Positions 63,600 through 64,000 of a stretch of DNA of 64,000 nt are shown piece after piece. The position numbers and the translations under genes were made by a program. The notes under the pieces were generated by a model. The model ran no database searches, was not told the origin of the DNA, and worked only from the letters and a program-made list of their open reading frames with translations. Numbering within the stretch: the first letter of the stretch is position 1; every line of letters starts with the position of its first letter. Source of the DNA: Salinarimonas rosea DSM 21201. Its GTDB lineage: Bacteria; Pseudomonadota; Alphaproteobacteria; Rhizobiales; Beijerinckiaceae. Location: assembly GCF_000429045.1 (NCBI RefSeq), contig NZ_AUBC01000016.1, positions 1 through 64,000 of the forward strand, read 5' to 3'.

Positions 63600-63790
63600 G
63601 ACATCGGCGAAACGCCGCGGGCGCTCGGTGGTTCGGCGATCCGCCGTGCGGAACGCGCGGCTGGAGCGGCGTGCGCCGCAGAACGGGCGCGGCCGGCGCC
63701 CGGGGCGCCGGCCGTGGCTCGGGATCCGGCGGCGCGCGGCGCGGCCGGGAGGCTGCCGGCCGCGAACGACGCGGCTGCGGCCCGTGTCGC

Positions 63791-64000
63791 TCAGACCTCG
63801 TTGCCGGCGGCGACGAGGCTCTTCACGGTCTGGAGCGCGGCGCCGCGCAGCGCCGGGCGCTTGATCTCGTTGAACAGCGCGACGAGCGCGATCGCGTCCT
63901 CGTCCATCAGGCGCGCCTGACCCTGCTCGACGCCGCCGAGCAGCGCGGAGGCGGGCTGCTCCAGGACCTGCGAGATCTGCACGAGGCGCGAGGCGGCGAC
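63791..64000 (-). CDS. XRE-family regulator, C-terminal part only (start beyond window)
   Basis: The open reverse frame reaches the window edge with VAASRLVQISQVLEQPASAL, the last part of an HTH_XRE domain as found in alphaproteobacterial regulators, and a 45-residue helical tail (DEDAIALVALFNEIKRPALR). A GTG at 63982 is in frame but starts inside the HTH, so the true start is outside. Target genes cannot be inferred. Confidence 0.75.
   Translation of the reverse strand, partial: VAASRLVQISQVLEQPASALLGGVEQGQARLMDEDAIALVALFNEIKRPALRGAALQTVKSLVAAGNEV

Overview
The window is very GC-rich bacterial chromosome with tightly packed genes, frequent 4-bp ATGA/GTGA overlaps and strong third-position G/C bias. 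Gene content (thiMED under a TPP riboswitch, a sulfolactate-type cluster, Urt/Fmd-type ABC transporters, TRAP and TTT transporters, XRE regulators of alphaproteobacterial type) suggests an alphaproteobacterium, probably Hyphomicrobiales, possibly from a saline or marine-influenced habitat. That placement is inference. I saw no tRNA, rRNA, insertion sequence, prophage or CRISPR array.

Layout. 1-5.3 kb: the 5' part of a membrane-anchored coiled-coil gene, a small orphan, a DadA-like FAD oxidoreductase, an SBF-type transporter, ribulose-phosphate 3-epimerase and a membrane protein. 5.3-10.4 kb: a TPP riboswitch followed by thiM-thiE-thiD, with an orphan TRAP solute-binding gene overlapping thiD, then RraA-like and YdcF-like genes. 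10.4-18.6 kb: a divergent cluster best read as 3-sulfolactate uptake and degradation: a TTT transporter (tctCAB) on one strand; suyA, suyB, a YeiH/TauZ-type exporter, slcC and comC on the other; and two near-identical palindromes in the shared promoter region. 18.8-23.3 kb: a bifunctional beta-oxidation protein, tyrS and a beta-hydroxyacid dehydrogenase.

23.5-39.3 kb: an exopolysaccharide locus with a degenerate Wzc-like protein, flippase, polymerase/ligase-like protein, GumC/Wzz chain-length protein, an epimerase-nucleotidyltransferase fusion, aminotransferase, three glycosyltransferases, a beta-helix protein and the initiating polyprenyl-phosphate sugar transferase. 39.8-52.7 kb: a flavin monooxygenase, then an amide-utilisation operon (amiC, amiR, urtABCDE-like ABC transporter, amiE aliphatic amidase, a MoxR-type ATPase and a VWA protein). 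ANTAR-type hexaloop hairpins and intrinsic terminators precede amiC and the ABC genes, so AmiR can plausibly antiterminate its own operon.

52.7-62.3 kb: a pyrimidine cluster in which pyrC is divergent from an XRE regulator, a complete TRAP transporter, pyrK, a class-1 pyrD, an M20 carbamoylase-type amidohydrolase and pyrE. The set matches enzyme for enzyme the orotate to dihydroorotate to carbamoylaspartate to aspartate route known from Clostridium oroticum, with a transporter and PyrE for salvage. I regard it as the most interesting candidate system here. The window ends with a DUF3140 gene, a glycosyltransferase and the 3' end of an XRE regulator. Long foldback repeats lie at 15337-15527 and 18623-18785, with partial relatives at 35776-35816 and 56100-56115.
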